Shown: in pieces, positions 10,044-21,585 of the stretch | Layout of the letters: every line of letters starts with the position of its first letter | How positions within the stretch are numbered: position 1 is the first letter of the stretch | DNA from: Rhypophila decipiens | Lineage: Eukaryota; Ascomycota; Sordariomycetes; Sordariales; Naviculisporaceae | Direction of reading: 5' to 3' | Assembly (NCBI GenBank): GCA_033297075.1 | Contig: MU858240.1 | Coordinates: forward strand, 1 to 64,000 | DNA length: 64,000 nucleotides | Program-made: the position numbers and the translations under genes | Notes under the pieces: generated by a model | Databases searched by the model: none | What the model saw: only the letters and a program-made list of their open reading frames with translations | Told to the model about the DNA's origin: nothing

Positions 10044-11800
10044 TCTAATGAAGATAGGTATATTAGGTGTAGCATTTATTATTCTAACATTTGGGCTTTC
10101 ATAGGCTCTTACCTCTCTTGTATATCTTTTCCTCCTCTGCTGCTAGAGGTCTAAGTTTGCGCCCTAAGTCAATGTTGAAGGACACGAGATACAAAGTCCA
10201 CAGTACACAGTGCTCGCGACTAAGTAAAAGAGCAGATAAATAGGGTTACCCATAAAGAGACCGATAGTAATACAAATTATATTAAGGAACTCATCAAGGA
10301 TTCCTAAAGAGTAATAGAGTCAGGCTTCTTTTCACATTCCTATTACACCGAGTCTATATATCATTCCCCTCTTATCGACACACAAACTATAAAGTCGAGC
10401 GAATTCCCTATACAATCTTCACGATAGCAACCAAAATGTATTGTCTGCGTGTAGTGTCTTTACATCATAAAAACGGAACCGTAATTGCGTGCTAAGTAAT
10501 TACCCTTAGATAGCCAGTTCCAGCTTTAATTGAGGGCTTAATCCGACAAGTTGCACCGAAACTTGCACCACACTCTCCAGCCCCACCAAGGCCATCTCAC
10601 TGCTGTATGACGAGGCCGGGCGTGCACTTTTTCGCCGCCTCGCCATCACCATCACTACCAGGCTCGCAAGGCATAAACCGACGCGGAGAGATTCAGTTCA
10701 CTTCCTCAACCTGCGACGGACTCAAATCCTCATCGCCGACAGATTCACCTCCTCAACCTACGACGGACTCACTTCCTCAACCTACAACGGACTCAAATCC
10801 TCAACCTGCGACGGACTCACCTCCTCAACCCGCACAGCTAGACTGAGTGTCATGTTACTGCTTATAAAGACCGGGAACCACGCAGGCGTTCAGTATTCCA
10901 CACAGTACGACAAAGTCCAGCAAGTTGTCGATAGAATCTAGGACGCTGCTATCCGGCTCTACGGATATCCAGTTCTAACACAGACATAGAGGCGACATGG
11001 GACAGAGGTAAGGTAAAGCGCCCGGGAGAAAATATAGTACCAAGTAAAAGCGGTTCGAATGCCTCCTCTACGACCCACCTCAACGCCCTCGATCCACCTC
11101 GACCCGCCGCCCCGGGTCGCTACTTACTCGTTTACTGTAGGTATCGCGTGCAGTCGTCTCTGGTATTCACGTGCACCTGCTGACGCGGCGCGCAGGAACA
11201 ACGAGCCACGTCGCCGCTGTCGCCCTCGATGGCCGAGACATCAACGTACCAGCCGTACAGGACGGCGACCAGGAGCGATATTCTCTCGAGTGGGAGCTGG
11301 ACCCCGCCACGGTGGCAGGGGATGAAGCACCCGAAGAGGAGACCTGTCTGGAGTGTGTAAACGGGGAAGCCTACGACTTCATCCTTTTAGTAAAATAAAG
11401 TCCTAGCTTAAGACAAAGAAGATGAAGGAATGAGGACGTCCTTTACCAAGACATCGTCTAAAGAGGCGCTAGGTCGGTTTTTAGTCAAGCCTTATAAGAC
11501 GTCGGTCTCCACATTTGAGAATGCAGTCTTATTCTTTTAGTGTCACCTTGTAATGAGCTACTACAATTGTAACGAATAAAACTGCTAGCTTTAGTCTTTA
11601 AAGAATTATAAGACCAGATGCTACGGGCCTCTTAGCTATTTATTCTGTATTTAGGTTTCTGTGCTCAAACTTGGCTGTGTGGTGTGACGTTTTTCGTAGT
11701 TTGGAATAGTTAAAGGATATTTATCTCAAACACTCGGGGTAAAAGAAATTAAGCCGCATTGCCACGTAAATAAACGGTTTTCATCTTGACTGCTTGCCGC
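10044..11800. other. Long stretch without a supported gene
   Basis: AT-rich and stop-rich. It contains the 24-bp minisatellite at 10714-10832. A GC-richer island (11059-11398) holds an open frame ending DEAPEEETCLECVNGEAYDF (11171-11398), which looks protein-like but matches nothing I know and has no clear start or introns. The flanks of this island are very AT-rich, so it may be a gene remnant between mutated repeats. Confidence 0.4.
10714..10832 (+). repeat. Minisatellite, five copies of a 24-bp unit
   Basis: Units begin CGACGGACTCA and end CCTCAACCT; the first copy is 23 bp and the other four are 24 bp, with a few substitutions. Read in one frame they encode TDSxPQPx repeats inside a 79-codon open frame (10607-10846). 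Because the period is a multiple of three, a coding origin is possible, but no gene is otherwise supported. Confidence 0.75.
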
Positions 11801-13937
11801 CTAAATGCCCGCCGTTCTTGAAAAACTTGACGTAAGGTACCTTCTCAGTTCTCGGGCCAACGCAAACGGACGGGGAATAGCAGGAAATCCACGCCTCCAG
11901 AATAACTTCCCAGCGGAAATCGCAGCATGAACAACTCTGCCCGCGGATCTACCCAGCACGTGATATCCGGCGCGACAAGCTTTCTTGACCCTAGCGACAT
12001 GCCCGCTCGCATGGCTCGGCCTCCGCCTCATCTCGATAGAGAAGCTCAGCCCCAGCATTGCAAAAGCACAGACGCAGACGACTATCAATGACAGCAGGTT
12101 CACGTTGGTGTAGTTAGCGGCGGGGAACAGAAAGCTGCGGCAAAACACCGGGTCCTCGGTGTACTGGTTCGGATTATTGGCGCAGTTATAGTCGTCGTAT
12201 ATCTTGAGAGCACTCCCCACAAGGGAGAACCGCGCTCTCAGGAAGCTGGCCTCAAAAAGCGCTGCCAGCTCCAAGGTCCATTGTTTATGTGGGTTGATCC
12301 AGCGTATGGTCCGGCCATATTTTCTTGTTGGGGCGAGCAGGAATTGGGGGCTTTCATCCAGGTAAGAGAACACTGAGCTGTAGTGGAATATGTTTTGGAA
12401 GAGCAACCATTGGTCGTATGCGGGAAATTCAAGAGGCTTTGAGTCCATGTGTGACAAGTATAGTTGTCCGTCAGGACCGAACTCGTCCTCGTGCCCACTT
12501 CGCCACGCAGAGCAGGCGTTCTCTCGGGCGCACAACTTGAACTGCTCGGCACATACAATGCCAGTAGCTTCATGGTCGGGGAGCCAAAATCGAACAACTC
12601 TCTTATCGTCGTCATCAGGGTTTAACTCCCGCGTTGACTTGAACACCGGGTCAAGGATGGGTCCATTCCATCCCTTAATCGCATTATGTCCTGCAAAGAA
12701 CACCATCATGAATGTCTTGGCGTTGGCAACGCGGAGTCTGGGGTTAAGAATCGCCTGCGCAAAGGTCCGGTTGGCTGGTTTGTAGCGTGGTATAACGTCC
12801 AGCTTCATTTCGATGTGGAATGGGGCCCTGTGTCTATAACCATCCCATCCCGAAAATTTTAGTGACTGCTCAGACGGCCTGTTGTCCGTGTCTAACCACA
12901 GCCAGTACGGCGAAAGGGTTATTGAATCACCCTCTATATTTCGGGTGGTTTGAAATTCAGGGTCGAAGAACGAGAGACGGTTTTTATCGTCCGGGATGCT
13001 ATGGCGCCTTGGCAATGTGAACGGCGACAGGTTGAGAGGCGCGCAGGTTAGCCGACGATGAAGCGATACTTTAGATGGGGTGTTGTAACCCAAAGACTCA
13101 GGCGTAATCTTCTGCTCGAAGGCGACCGCAGACACGCCGTCCAAGCAAGTCCCGAGCCCGAAAGGGCAACTCGTGTTATAAATGCGAGTCTCCGGAGTGT
13201 CGTTGCCTGTCCAAAGAGTGCCGCAGCCTACTTTGTCAGTTGCCCATGGCGACAAACAGTCGTGGAAGTATCTCGCGGCTCGTTTTGCTTCCAGTGTTTT
13301 GTCCAACCATGCTTTGAAATGCACCTTGCCGCAACAAGGCGTCCAACCTGAAAGAACAAGCGGTGTCTCCTCCCCGTTGTAAGTCAAAATATAGCAAAAT
13401 ATAGACAATCAACGGGCCCATCGCAAGCCAGCAAGCTATCCACAGACAGGCGATGAACCCGATGAGACAGCGCTTCTCAGGAGATATTACGTACCGCTCT
13501 AACATGTGGCGGTGCCGCTGCAGCTTGCGACGAGAACCGAAGCAGAGCAAAATTGCGTCCCTTTGGGAGATGTCCTCCAAGTCGATATCTGCGCTGGAGC
13601 TGATTGTGCCAGATTCGACCTCGGCTGCTGCGGGCGGAAGAATCCCATCAGGCTCAAAATTTGTACAGTTGATATCGCCACCCTCGGCAGGAACAGGCCT
13701 CATTTCAAGTCCTGCCGAAGAATTTCCGTCGCGAAGAAATTGGTTCCGCAAGTCGATCAGGTAAAGAACCGAGTGTCGAACAATTATCCATCCTTGGCTA
13801 CCAACAAATGAGAGAACAAGACCGATCACGGCGGTGATGATGAGCGCCCTGGTATCCGAGACCGTCAAGACGAACTGATTCCACCATGATTCGTAGTGAT
13901 TCCGCCATGCGCCTTGGTAGACGTGATAACTGGTCAT
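11801..13937 (-). pseudogene. Large fungal membrane protein with one apparent frameshift
   Basis: From ATG 13937 the protein has a short N-terminus, a transmembrane helix (TRALIITAVIGLVLSFVG), a cytosolic loop with acidic residues and a second helix (GFIACLWIACWLAMGPLIVY). Near 13385 the frame must change by one base to continue into SGWTPCCGKVHFKAW and a roughly 430-residue region rich in Cys, Trp and N-glycosylation-like NxS/T sites, which would be extracellular. A third helix (NLLSLIVVCVCAFAMLGLSF) and a basic tail end at 11801. A normal-looking acceptor (TTCTTTCAG) lies at the break, but no GT donor gives a joined frame that keeps the second helix. The simplest reading is a single-base frameshift; an unusual intron is the alternative. 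The family is not recognised. The long 3' frame of 535 codons is clean, so the break is recent or an error. Confidence 0.55.
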
Positions 13938-14795
13938 GTTGGTATGTTGTCTATATCATTGGCGATTTTGCATATATCAGAACAGGGTGTCGAGACCAGG
14001 TCTCCGCGACAGATACTGATGAGGGGTTTATCTCCGAGGGACTTTGCGGCTGAAATGAGCACATGAACGACAGTACTCGTGCTACTGCCTTTTACAAAGT
14101 CAAGCGAAGCAGGGATAAAACCGAATTCATTAGCTAACCGCATTCGTGACCCCCGTTCAGGAGGTGCTGATCTGGTGGTGATTAGCTGGTAACTAGGAGG
14201 CCAGGAAAGGTCTAGTTGGATTGAAACCTGGAAGTCAGTTTGTGTACAGTACGGTAGTATGAGCTGAAGTGCACCTCTGAGGAAGATATAGAGACGCCAT
14301 GTGATACAAAAGGGGTGATTGCTTGGCGTGCAATCAGCGGATTCGGTTTTTGCGCGTCATACGCCACCATAGCCGGAAAGGGCTGAATATGTCACGTGTT
14401 TGTGCCCGGGTACGGAGAGCCTGAGGCAGCTAAAATAGGAGAACAAATTAGGAAATCGCACGCCAAACACTAGGAAATCTCTTGGTAACAGCAATCAACC
14501 AAAAACAAAAGACCGACCAAGTAATGGTTTCTATCGAAAACCATTACCATCCCCCTTATAGGCTTAGCTAGGTAGCTGATATTACTAGGAACTGCTAAAA
14601 GCCTGAGTCGGTCTTACGAACATTCCTTATACGTACACCGAGGTAGTATCCATACTTCTCATTTACTTGCTCCTTGTCTATTTATTGGTATGGTCTAAAG
14701 CCTGGAAATACAAGAGAGTACTATGATTAAATATCAACTATGCATTCAGGGTAGGTAGATAGTGTTCTTGGAGATCCGCTATCCTGCTCTCCATC
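13938..14795. other. Intergenic, no supported gene
   Basis: Upstream region of the minus-strand membrane protein and 3' flank of the alcohol dehydrogenase. One CACGTG E-box-type palindrome lies near 14393-14398. No coding sequence is supported. Confidence 0.45.
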
Positions 14796-15863
14796 TCAAG
14801 GAGCAACCAAGACACCACGGTACCGGACCTTGCCTTCTCTCAGCCTGGCCATGGCCTCCTGCACACCTTCCAGTGTCATGGGGTACTTTTCAATAATCGG
14901 CCTGACGCCCTGCTTGGCGGCAAATCGCAACATGGCCCGCATGCTGGCCGTCGATGCTGTCCCGGTTCCAACCACGGTCAGGCTCTTGCCTATCAGGTCC
15001 ATGGGTGACACCTGCAGAATCTCGGTGCTGACGGTCAAGGGAAATAGCAGGGCGCCGAATGCCATGACGGGCAGGTATCTGCAGTTGACATTTATCAGCA
15101 CAAGAACGTAATCAGCAAAGGCGTTGTGGGGGACGACTAACACTTTCATATCCGGCAGCATGCTTGCCGTGACGAGGAGAACCTCAATTTCCTTCACCTT
15201 GTCCAGACTCCCCGGACCACCACTGACGTAGAATTCGGACGCGCCCAGGCCCAGCGCCTGCTGCCGCTTGCTCTCGGTGCCGGAGAAAACCACAACCTCC
15301 ATGCCCATCTTAGACGCGAACTGAATAGCCAGGTGTCCTAGCCCGCCAACACCCAGAACTCCAACGCGAGCACCAGCTTTCACACCAAAGTCGCGCAACG
15401 GGCTCCAGACAGTAGCACCACCGCACATGAGCGGACCGGCATACTCGGACTCAATCTCATCAGGAACCTTGTACAAGCAGGAAATATCCCAAGCCACGGC
15501 AGTGCCAAAACAGCCCTGGTCGTGGTTGCCGGTGCCGAATTCGATGCGGTTGACGCATTGCTGCTGGTGGCCGGATACACAGCCGTCGCAGTAGCCGCAG
15601 ACCTTTTGGAACCAGCTCATGCCGACCCTGTCGCCGACGCGGAACTCGGAGAGGGTGGGGACCATGGACCCGACCTCGGTGATGGTGCCTACGCCCTCGT
15701 GGCCGAGGCCTTGGTCGGCGTGGCGGAAGTGCTCATCTGTGCCGCAGACGCCGCAGTGCGAGATCTTGATGGCTACTTCGGTTGGCTTGAGGTCGCGGTG
15801 GCCTTTGGCTTGGACGACGTCGCCGTTGGACGAGCCTTTGAAGACGGTGAAGTCGATGCCCAT
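14796..15863 (-). CDS. Zinc-dependent alcohol dehydrogenase (CAD/ADH6-like)
   Basis: Two exons, 15863-15142 and 15078-14796, encode 334 residues. The 63-nt intron (15079-15141) has GTTAGT, a GCTGAT branch and CTGCAG; splicing joins DMKV to YLPVMAFGALLFPLTVST. Without splicing the frame stays open, so a naive prediction would add 21 false residues. Catalytic-zinc ligands are seen in HCGVCGTDEHF and GLGHEGVG, and the structural-zinc cysteines in CGYCDGC..QQQC. The Rossmann motif is GVLGVGGLGHLAIQFA. This subfamily reduces aldehydes with NADPH (cinnamyl or medium-chain alcohol dehydrogenase type). The stretch between DEHF and GLGHE is shorter than in plant CAD enzymes. No targeting signal is seen, so it is probably cytosolic. 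The natural substrate cannot be told. Confidence 0.85.
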   Translation of the reverse strand: MGIDFTVFKGSSNGDVVQAKGHRDLKPTEVAIKISHCGVCGTDEHFRHADQGLGHEGVGTITEVGSMVPTLSEFRVGDRVGMSWFQKVCGYCDGCVSGHQQQCVNRIEFGTGNHDQGCFGTAVAWDISCLYKVPDEIESEYAGPLMCGGATVWSPLRDFGVKAGARVGVLGVGGLGHLAIQFASKMGMEVVVFSGTESKRQQALGLGASEFYVSGGPGSLDKVKEIEVLLVTASMLPDMKVLVVPHNAFADYVLVLINVNCRYLPVMAFGALLFPLTVSTEILQVSPMDLIGKSLTVVGTGTASTASMRAMLRFAAKQGVRPIIEKYPMTLEGVQEAMARLREGKVRYRGVLVAP

Positions 15864-15968
15864 TTTGTGAGGTTGGTGAAATAATATTGTTATAAGGATG
15901 AGATGGGCGATTCTTGGTCACTTGAATGGTCTGGCCTACCGTCAACCCGTCCAGCGGGCTTCTATCGT

Positions 15969-15976
15969 CTTATATA
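15969..15976 (-). promoter_or_regulatory. TATA-like box of the alcohol dehydrogenase
   Basis: On the minus strand this reads TATATAAG, about 106 bases before the ATG at 15863. It is a good core-promoter match in the right orientation. Confidence 0.45.
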
Positions 15977-17601
15977 CTTTTTAAATAAAATACTTCGGGA
16001 TCGGTTGAGCTCGCAGCTAGGCATTTCCTTGTCGTCACCTTGGCACAGTAATAGCCCATACGTCCCCATATACGGATATGCCCATCAGTAAATAGATGCC
16101 GTCATAACTCCGACTATGACCGTCAGAGATCCCTGCACCTGCATAACCGTCCCCTCACCGATCTATACATTACACACTTGGGGCCTAGATCTCCAACTTT
16201 GTTGACTTGATCGTGGCACCGATAGATAGCCTGACAAAAACACAATACGTACCTGGCCCTTTCAAACACCGGATTGTCTCTTTCACGGCTGATGGCAAGA
16301 AAACGAACAAATAAGCTCTCCACGTTGACATTTGCAAGGCAAATGACTTCAGACAGGTGATGTCAGTAGCTACAGTACACATCACTCCTCCATTTCTTTC
16401 AGATTAGATGGGGCAGCCCGCTTCCCCCACTTACATGATTAAGCAACCTGATTAGTAAACAAACACAACTACATTCAGCAACCTTCTGAAGACCAAATGG
16501 GCTGATTACATATTCATTCCGTCTCCAAGTTAGTAAATCACTATCGAGGACGTCTACTCTTAGAGTGCTGATTCAGCACATTGCTGGTACCGAGTTATGA
16601 TTTCTGTCGACTTTGTCGGAAGAAAACCTCCGTCCATTAGTTGTCACGTACTTTGATGTCGCTGTTTTAATCGCCATGGCGCCGAATCGGGTGGGCGGAT
16701 GTAATATAGCGCATGAGTTGGTATAGACAGGGTATTCTTCATGAATATCAACGCAGGGGCTACTGGTCCTCGACTCCACGAGTCCGACATCACCATAAGT
16801 AAACGTCGTCTCATTTACGAGGACCCCATAGAATAAGAAGCATCGACTTCCAGTCTCCAAGGTACTCCTCTAACCCAACCCGCCCTCGCCCAGTTCCTAT
16901 TGGTGCATCGTTCATACAAGTCTCGCATCGCATCCGTGGTGTCGATTACCGCCATATGCCTAAGGCATTCCACGCTAAGGGCGTCGCAACTGTAATAATC
17001 CTCGAGGCCTTGGATTCCGTAAATGAGGCTGGTAAGCGGTGTATCTTGGTAAAAGGTCTACCCGTGACTGTGTGCTGCTCCATGGAGCCACTGATTCACT
17101 GTCGTCCCAAAAGTTGAAGCCGGGATCTTAACACTGAGAGTCTTGTGGTTTTCCAAGTTTTCTGATGTCCATATAGGGTCGTCGAGTGAAACCCGGTCCA
17201 GAATGGCGGCAAGTACGTGGATCACCATGACCCGCCGCGTCTACGTCTGAAGATGCCTGTAAACTAACCATCTATACCAAAAGGCTTCTCGCCCTTGAAC
17301 ATCTCATATTCTTTCTACGACATGAGATTTTAGTCAAGCTGTTGAATAGAAGACTACTCACCTAAATAAGTATTGATATCAATAATAAGCAAATTCACTT
17401 TAGCATAAACTCACTAGATATACGGGCTATAAGACATATTTCACTTATATATTCTTGGGGCTGAAAGACGGCAGCTTAAAACCGACCAGGAAGGCTCGCA
17501 TCCAGTCGTCTTCGACACAAACTCTCAACCCCCAAAATGGAGCTCCGCGAAGAAGATGCCTGAGATGGAGTCAGGCTTAGCGCCGTAGGAGGATACGGAA
17601 G

Positions 17602-17646
17602 AACGATGACCACTTTAACGATGACCACTTTAACGATGACCACTTT
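17602..17646. repeat. Three tandem copies of a 15-bp unit
   Basis: The unit AACGATGACCACTTT is repeated three times without mismatch. On the minus strand it gives the repeat KWSSL inside an open frame of uncertain status. Confidence 0.85.
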
Positions 17647-19251
17647 CCGATATAACATATTCCAGGTGTCAGCCTCTCGTTCGTTGCCTCTGACTGCTGT
17701 TGGGTACGGGCGGCGTCGCCCCCAGAAATTCTCCTGTAATTACTTGTGAACGCCCAGTGGTAGAAGCTGTTGTCGGGGACAGTTCTTTTCTTGAGGATAA
17801 TGCCGGTAGTGTCCAAGCACCATCCCACGCAATTGACATTCTTTTCTTTCTGCAATGGGCCGTACCAGGTGACATTCGGCCACCCCCAGAACGATCCGGC
17901 CGTACTGCGTCCGGACAGTTTACCCGCTCCCCTGGGAGAGGAGACAGCTTTTCTAAGGGAAATGACTGCTGAATGGAATTTTCTGTTGGTCCCCAAAAAT
18001 CTGTGTGATGTAGACGGATTAGTTAGACAGACGATCGCATAACAAAAGCGATCATTGCAACCTACAGCGCGGTAAGGGACACAGCGGATTCTCCCAGCGC
18101 GGATCGCTACTCAGCGTATCGTCGTCGCAAACAGCCACCACACGCGCCAGGCGACGACGTAAATGGCTTGATGAGATGTGCGTCGCTCGGCGGTCGAGCT
18201 GGTATCGGTTAAAGCGTGGTGTCTTCATTGTCGCTGGTCTGACGGTCTTGACTAGGATATAGACTGTGTTCGCGTTGGGCTCCGTCAACAGGATGGGTCT
18301 GATCGCCAAATATTGTTCCATGCTGACCGGTTCTCGTGGTCGTGATCGCTACGAGGTGTTCGAAAGAGACTCTAATGGAATCTGATCGCGAACCTTTTCA
18401 GGATCTGCATCTCACCGGTGAAACGGTGAAGAGGGGGCTATAACCCCGCCCAACGCAGACTTTCGCCTCGTCCCACCAACAGCTCTGGCTTGGAACTGTC
18501 GCACCAAGCTCAAGGACCATATGGAAAGTTGGTTCCACACCCGAGACGCACGGTGGGCGTGGTCGGGGGCGTATCTGGCGAACCAGGCCGACGCCAAAAG
18601 GTTCCCATGCCCCTATTGTGAGATCACGGGTGCGACTACATCGTATAGTAAGATATCCAAGCACAGCACCGCAGGCCTTCACGGGCGCCGCCTGGTATTC
18701 TTGAACGACGCTTGCCCAAGCAACTCAGCAGTATGCACAGCATATAAGGACTCGATCAAAAGCCCGGATACGTTGATCTTTGATGACCCCGTGACCTTGG
18801 ATCCATGTTCTCAGACAAGCCAATACTACCATTATCAGAAATTCAATTCATAGCCCTCCGACGCCCCCATTCTGACGAGGTGTGGGTGCGTCTGTAGATG
18901 ATGTTTATCATATAAAGTCGAATATAACAACTTTGCCAAGATATATACGAAGAAACAGAAAAAGTCTTTCATTTGAAGAATCTTAACGAGTTGTCATGTA
19001 TTTCGGTTGAATAGACTAGGGTTATATGCATAGTGAATGGTGCACTGGGGATAAGAGCTGCTTTTCAAAGAGTATTGTGAATAGAAGGAGGAGGGCTATT
19101 ATACAAGAAGAGATACCAGCCTAAGAGCTGTGGTCGGAGGTATTCTAAGTGATTCATGTATTTTGGAACAAACCCAAAACAATACAAGTTTATCCAAGCT
19201 GCTTTTAACATCATGTGAGAGATAATTCGATCCACACACTATGGTATCATC

Positions 19252-20527
19252 TCAAGCACCAACAGTCTCTGCTCCTTTCGCAGCTTGACTCCCCAGTGTC
19301 TTTTGAGTCCCTCCACTTCCCTCCCGTACCAAGCTAGGCGACGGCGTTGGTAACGGGCCAGATCCAATCCCCGGACTCATCGCCGGACTTGTAACACGAC
19401 TACGCACACTTATACTCGCAGCACCTTGCCCATGTGCCTGTTCCCCAAAATGCCTTCGAAACCACCTAACTGCCTGATCCTCGCTCCTCCATCCACGTTC
19501 CCGTTGCATGGGATCATCACGATCTCCCCTGACCGCAAATCCGTGTTTCGCGCCCGGATACACCTTGGCTTGATGTAAATCTTCGATTGGCCCGCCCTCG
19601 GTTTGTTGGCTCCTTTCCCTCCAGTATCTGTTTTTGGACTCTAAAATTTTGACAACTTGCTCCCACTTCTTTCTGCCCAACCACTCATCATTATCGCCAT
19701 CTGCTATGCTCAACGGCCAGACAATCTTTTCGATATCGCCGGGTACCTCGAGTAAACTTGGATGTGCGGTAAATGCGCAATCTATCACATGGACCTCTAC
19801 CCCTTTTGACACCCCTGGTATGCCGCCTGGGTTGAACAAGACCTTGTTTTCGGGAATATCGTGTGTTAATCTGACGGTGTAAGGTCCGCCCCAGCAGAAA
19901 CCGGCTACTGCAAGTGGTGTGGGCGATGACTGAGCGGGCGAGATAGTGGTGCCTCTGACAGAGCGGATGAAAGATTGTATCCGCGGTTTGACTTTGGAAG
20001 GTCGGTTGTGGATGGCGAAGGACAGTAGGAGGGGGAGGACTCGAATTGTTGTCCAGAGGCCGGAAAAGACTCGTCTTAGAAGGGAAGAGTTGGCTGGCGG
20101 TTTGGCCTCGGACAAGATCATGAATTTCTGCGGTGGTGAATGGTCTGCTTCATCATCAGTGAGATGTTCTTTTGGGAGACGGAGATGGTGAAAATTGGGG
20201 TCGCCGTGGGAGCTGAGTGAGGTGTGAATGAGGGGCAATTCGGAGAAGTTGAGGCTTCGGGTACCGAAGGTGAGACATACCGTTCATAAAGTCGGGAACA
20301 TAGGCAATGCAGGGCACGCGTTGGGCATACACGTCGGCCAGAGCGCGTGTGTTGAGCAAACGCCATCCAAAAGCATCCGGGATGATGACTACCGTCCCCA
20401 AGGGGCGGATGCCGGGTTCTGGCCCGGTCACATAGGTCGGCAGGCCGTAGAGGATCTCCTCCCGGCCGCGGGGGACGACGTCGCCACGGAGGGTGCCCGT
20501 GAAGCAATCCGGACAGGGCACGTTCAT
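19252..20527 (-). CDS. Dienelactone hydrolase family protein
   Basis: Exon 1 (20527-20281) starts MNVPCPDCFTGTLRGD. Exon 2 (20144-19252) is joined through a 136-nt intron with GTATGT, a CTCACTGAT branch and GCAG, giving YVPDFMN then DHSPPQKFMI; the product has 379 residues. The alpha/beta-hydrolase triad of the family is visible: nucleophile Cys about 166 in VAGFCWGG, Asp in SIADGDND and His in GAKHGFAVRG. These enzymes hydrolyse cyclic lactones or small esters, and classical members act after ring cleavage of aromatics. Beyond the catalytic domain there is a Ser/Pro/Gly-rich tail of about 65 residues that the family usually lacks. The start was chosen because the CPDC..G motif near the N-terminus is typical of fungal members. 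The substrate is unknown. Confidence 0.85.
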
Positions 20528-21585
20528 GTTTTTCACTGAGAAGTTCCAACAGACAGAAACAAGAAAAGAGGCAGTTGAAATAGATGGGAGGAAGCCAAAC
20601 GGAACAAATAAATGTTGGAAATCCAAAAGTAGTATCACCAGCTGGTTGGAGATTGGTAATGAGGAGGGGGGCTGATGTGATGTGACAATATCGGAGGGTT
20701 CTTTATCGTGTCACAAAGGAGCTATCCCAGCTGGGCGGCGCGATGATGAGCTTCTCCCGTTGTTTGGTGGCAAGCAAAACAATAAGAGCTTGCTCGGCAA
20801 ATTTGCCGCCTGATTGCTTCGAAGCTTTTTTTCCCAGGCACTGTCAAAGTGTCGACGATGATGGGTAAATGGGTAAACGAGTGAACCTGGAAATGGGGTA
20901 CGGCGTGGGTGATACGAATGCAATAAATTTCGACCTTGCAGCAGCCCGCAGCTTCTGTCGGTCTTATCGGGACGGGAAGCGCGGGGCTCGTGCAGGTGCT
21001 GCGGCAGTCACTCACTGACAGCTCCCACAGCGTCTCAGTGTCGATGCTGTGCTTGCTTATGCGGGCTGCAGTGCCGAAGGGTGGCGGTGAAGTGAGGGGA
21101 GAATCGAGTCAATCGACGACCAAGATTGTTGGAGGTGAGTATTGATGAATCTATGAGAAGGACGCGTGATGACCTGTGATGGTGATTCTGGCGGTGTGTG
21201 GCTCACTGGAGATTGGCGCCGGGACAGTGGATGCGTGCCGGTGTCCCGTGTCCGGAACGGGAATTGTGGCTGGAGGTTCGGTATCTCTCCCTTTACAGGT
21301 TCCTTCCCTTGCTGATCGGTTTGCTGCCGGGCCTGCTCTTGCCCAAAGATGGAAATACGGGACGAGGTGGAGATAACAAAGGAATGTGTCCCGGCTTTAC
21401 GATCGGTTCCTTCCTTGGATATCAGCGAACGGCGCCTGGAAGATGCCGGAGTCACACCGGCCGCGAAGACGGGTTGGTCATCACAGCACATCATGAAAGG
21501 AGCCAAAAGGAGTTAAGGCAGGTACCATCTACGTATCCATTGATCATCGGGATAAGAAATACCAATTCAATCTCTACAGAATTCT
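20528..21585. other. Intergenic, no supported gene
   Basis: Lies upstream of the hydrolase (minus) and downstream of the GNAT-like gene (minus). Both strands have short frames only. No feature beyond a likely promoter is supported. Confidence 0.45.

Larger units (their letters stand above)
15864..19251. other. 3.4-kb stretch without a supported gene
   Basis: Several open frames exist but none has a recognisable domain. The frame at 17577-17996 (minus) contains GWPNVTWYGPLQKEKNVNC and reads like protein, but has no signal peptide or clear start. A second frame lies at 16573-16860 (minus), and a third at 18521-18853 (plus). They could be remnants of small lineage-specific genes. AT-rich blocks (17330-17460, 18890-19240) surround them. 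A 15-bp triple tandem repeat lies at 17602-17646. Confidence 0.4.
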
